A stretch of DNA of 64,000 nt from contig CAJJDO010000084.1 in assembly GCA_905183005.1 (NCBI GenBank), positions 325,029 to 389,028 of the forward strand, in the 5' to 3' direction. Below, in pieces: positions 61,401-64,000 of this stretch (the stretch's first letter is position 1; each line of letters starts with the position of its first letter). Source of the DNA: Paramecium pentaurelia (Eukaryota; Ciliophora; Oligohymenophorea; Peniculida; Parameciidae). The position numbers and the translations under genes are program-made. The notes under the pieces were generated by a model. That model saw only the letters and a program-made list of their open reading frames with translations. It was not told the DNA's origin and made no database searches.

Positions 61401-61800
61401 ATGTATCAAAGAACCATTTTAGAAGACAATGAAAATATTTAAGAAGATTGTAAACCCAAAAGATATGCAGCCAGTCTAGAAGGATAAAATTTTAAGAAAA
61501 AACAAACTAATTAAGCAAGTTTTCAAGAGTGGGTTGGATTAATTGGTATCATCGTTGTCACATATCTCTTAATTATTTTAGTATGGGCCTTATGTATTTA
61601 ATGTGTAATTATGCAAATTAGGTTTCATAGGTATTGATAGCAATTTTAAAGTCACTGTTGGTATCTTTATGGTCTTGTTTGTATTATTTGTGATTGGAAT
61701 TTTAATTTATTGGTATTATGGTTTGAAAAGTCGTGAAGAATTAATTCGATCAATGATGTTAAGTAAATGGTAGGATAGTTCTTATGAAATTAATAATTGA
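61401..61800 (+). CDS. Two-helix membrane protein, 123 aa
   Basis: Starts MYQRTILEDNENIQEDCKPK; one 28-nt intron (61594-61621); stop TGA 61798-61800. Two hydrophobic helices, EWVGLIGIIVVTYLLIILVW and VGIFMVLFVLFVIGILIYWY, separated by a short loop, place both termini on the same side of the membrane. The unspliced frame ends after the first helix, so splicing matters. The N-terminus is hydrophilic and charged. Family not recognised. Confidence 0.7.
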
Positions 61801-62696
61801 TTTAATTACGATTCATTAATCGTCATGATGTATATACTATTATGTGGTTTATTATATTATTTTAAAATGTTTCATCATTTAATTATTTACACTCAGATCT
61901 GGTTGAAATTATCTCACAGTTTTTAACATTAATGGATATAAATTTGAAGTGATATATATTCTTTAATACTCAATGTAACGAAATGTTTATTATTGAAATC
62001 TATAAAGAATAATTTTAATTACAATATTCATGTAAAAGATGATAAAATAGATTATATAAATTTAATTTTCAATACTGTTATGTAAATTAAATAATACTTG
62101 ATTAGTTTATTTATTTAAATTCTAGAGAGTATATCCTTTTATTATAGATAATTTAGCTAATAATAGAAAATTGAAAATACTATATTTATATGATATATAT
62201 AATTTCAGAACATTTATTTTTCTAATAGTTCCTTATTTATAAATGTTTATTATTTCAATTTAATTTTACGAAAAATTTAATATTCATAAATTATTTTAGA
62301 TCAACTACAATCTTTAAAGATTTAACATATTAACTAAAATATGGATTTAAATGAATTGAGTATCTTAAAAATCAATTAGAATATAAATAATATATAAAGT
62401 TATTGATTTTATATAAAAAAAGTTATTAAATGATAAACAGATTATCTAATAATGCAGCTATTTATTGGCTATAAATTTGCAATCAAAATAATAATGATTA
62501 ATCTTAATTAATTAGATAATGGAATTTCATTTTTTATGAGATTTTTTTTTAACTATTATATCAGTAATTATCTAGGTTACTTACTTATATAAAAAATTCA
62601 AGATATTTATGGATTACTTTATTTGTTTAATCAAATTCTATAAAATGTATAGATTGATTAATTTATAGAATTGATATTATAATATATATTAAATTT
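61801..62696. other. Intergenic, 896 bp, no gene seen
   Basis: AT-rich; only short frames. It holds the promoter of the kinase downstream. No motif recognised. Confidence 0.5.
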
Positions 62697-64000
62697 ATGA
62701 GTGCGAAAGTTGTTGAAAATTATTCCCTCTTAGAAGTAATAGGTTCTGGACAATATGGTAAAGTTTATAAGGCAGTGAACATAAAAAATAATAGTTTAGT
62801 AGCAGTGAAAGTGGTTAAAATAGAAAAGTTTAAAGAAGTACCAAAATTGGAGGAATTCACAATGAATGAAATCCAAACATTGGCTAAAATTAGTAATCCC
62901 TATGTTGTTAAATTTATTGAAATGCTTAAGAGTTCTCGTAATTACTATTTTGTTTATGAGTATTGCAATGGACAAACTCTTGAGGCTGTGATTTAAGAGC
63001 AAGGGTATAAATTTGTTTAATAAGGGTTCAAACTGAAAAGGAAGCTCTATATTATTTTAGATAATTGGTTTAAGCATTCCAATCATTAATTTAAGACAAC
63101 ATTATGCATAGAGATCTTAAACCAAGCAATATTATGTTACATAATGGATAGGTGAAGTTGGGAGATTTTGGATTTTGTAAGGCCTTAAATGGTCCTCAAG
63201 ATTTATCTTCTACAATGGTTGGATCTCCAATCTATATGGCTCCAGAAATATTAAAAGGATAAGAATATTCAATCAAAGCTGATATTTGGTCTTTGGGATG
63301 TGTTTTGTATGAATTATTATACGGAATTTGTCCATTTGAAGAGAAAACTATGGCTTAATTAATGTTGGCAGTTGAAGAGAGGGAAATCCAATTTTTAGAT
63401 AATGTTAATGTAGTATCATAACAGACTAAGGATTTATTATAAAAATTACTTACAAAAGATCCAAATAAAAGAATTAATTGGAAAGAATTGTTTGAAAGAG
63501 AGTTGACTTATGCAGAGAGTAGAATATTATTAATCATTTAGGAACTAAAAATAATGAATAACATGGAAATTAGATTTAATAAGAATTAACATTGAATTCA
63601 TAAAGGAATAAAGAATCAAAGGCTTTTAAATATTTATTAATGGAGAGAAATAAGATATTTTATTTATATAAAGTTGTTGAAGAAGTCTTAGAATTGAGCA
63701 AAGAAGAAGTTAATTATATTTGTTATTATTAATTGTTTTTAGAGAGATGAATGTAGAGAATCTTAGAGTGTATATTGTGGCTATATGATAATGAAATATA
63801 TCTGTTATTTGATAGAGATGATCAGAATGAATCTAGTTGACAAATTTAATGTTTCAGCTTTTCCTCATCTTGTAAAAAAATAGGAATTATAAAATGATAT
63901 TACTAAAACATTTGAGTATAAAAGTTTTTGTACTCTTATTTAAAAAGAAGTAGAAACAGCTAGAAAGATGTTTAAGCATTTTTAAGATGAAGCAGATAAA
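62697..64000 (+). CDS. ATG1/ULK-like protein kinase, partial at right edge
   Basis: Starts MSAKVVENYSLLEVIGSGQY. Introns 63005-63024 (20 nt), 63519-63541 and 63709-63742 (34 nt, the longest accepted here); the frame is open to the last base, so at least 409 residues. Kinase domain ~8-265: IGSGQYGKVYKAV, VAVKVVKIEKF, VYEYCNGQTLEAVI, MHRDLKPSNIML, GDFGFCKAL, MVGSPIYMAPEIL and ADIWSLGCVLYELLYG. GSPxYMAPE and the DFGFCKA form are typical of the ULK/ATG1 group, whose founding member starts autophagy; ciliates have many divergent members. The C-terminal part is helical and unrecognised. A minus-strand frame over 62796-63002 is a shadow. Confidence 0.88.

Noticed and set aside
1..64000. CRISPR arrays, insertion sequences, bacterial-type operons or terminators
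   Set aside because: The DNA is eukaryotic (ciliate code, tiny spliceosomal introns); no spaced direct repeats or transposase motifs were seen.

Overview
The window is somatic (macronuclear) ciliate DNA, almost certainly Paramecium. Every convincing reading frame uses TAA and TAG as glutamine and stops only at TGA. The DNA is very AT-rich. Genes are interrupted by tiny GT..AG introns of about 20-34 nt, and about 80 of them are needed to keep conserved proteins in frame. Scanning with the standard code breaks every gene, so I rebuilt the models by reading with TGA as the only stop and splicing tiny introns. In nearly all models the exon total is a multiple of three, which is a strong internal check.

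Layout. 0-9.6 kb: a small unknown protein, an ERK7/MAPK15-type kinase, a short MGC-start protein, a cGMP-dependent protein kinase and a Pol III C62-like subunit. 9.6-22.5 kb: two unknown proteins, a coiled-coil protein with an F-box-like segment, an alpha/beta hydrolase, a MORN protein, a Pumilio protein, an LRR protein and an INCENP-like protein. 22.6-26.6 kb: an unknown gene cut by a 1,122-bp perfect duplication around a single N (an assembly artefact), then a TMEM135-like protein. 27.3-35.5 kb: a tubulin-tyrosine-ligase-like protein, an SNF1/AMPK-type kinase, a NAK-type kinase, a damaged dynein-2 light intermediate chain, a p24 cargo receptor, a coiled-coil protein and a TIS11-type CCCH protein. 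37.4-45.9 kb: a second MGC-start protein, three unknown proteins, mitochondrial uL4 and the basal-body protein Bld10/CEP135. 46.3-53.8 kb: a 2,479-residue guanylyl cyclase fused to a P4-ATPase-like module. 53.9-64 kb: a fatty-acid hydroxylase, a secreted coiled-coil protein, a Sec22-type SNARE, a decayed gene, ribosomal eL36, a cytidylyltransferase, three small proteins and an ATG1/ULK-like kinase that runs off the right edge.

The genes are not an operon, but themes recur: cyclic GMP (cyclase plus kinase), cilia and basal bodies (Bld10, dynein-2 LIC, TTLL, ERK7), five kinases and secretory traffic (p24, Sec22). Packing is extreme: three divergent gene pairs have only 21-24 bp between their start codons. 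Several long AT-rich gaps hold no recognisable gene. Single-base frame problems and in-frame TGA codons mark a few genes as draft-sequence errors or pseudogenes. Family assignments come from recognising motifs by eye; no search was run.
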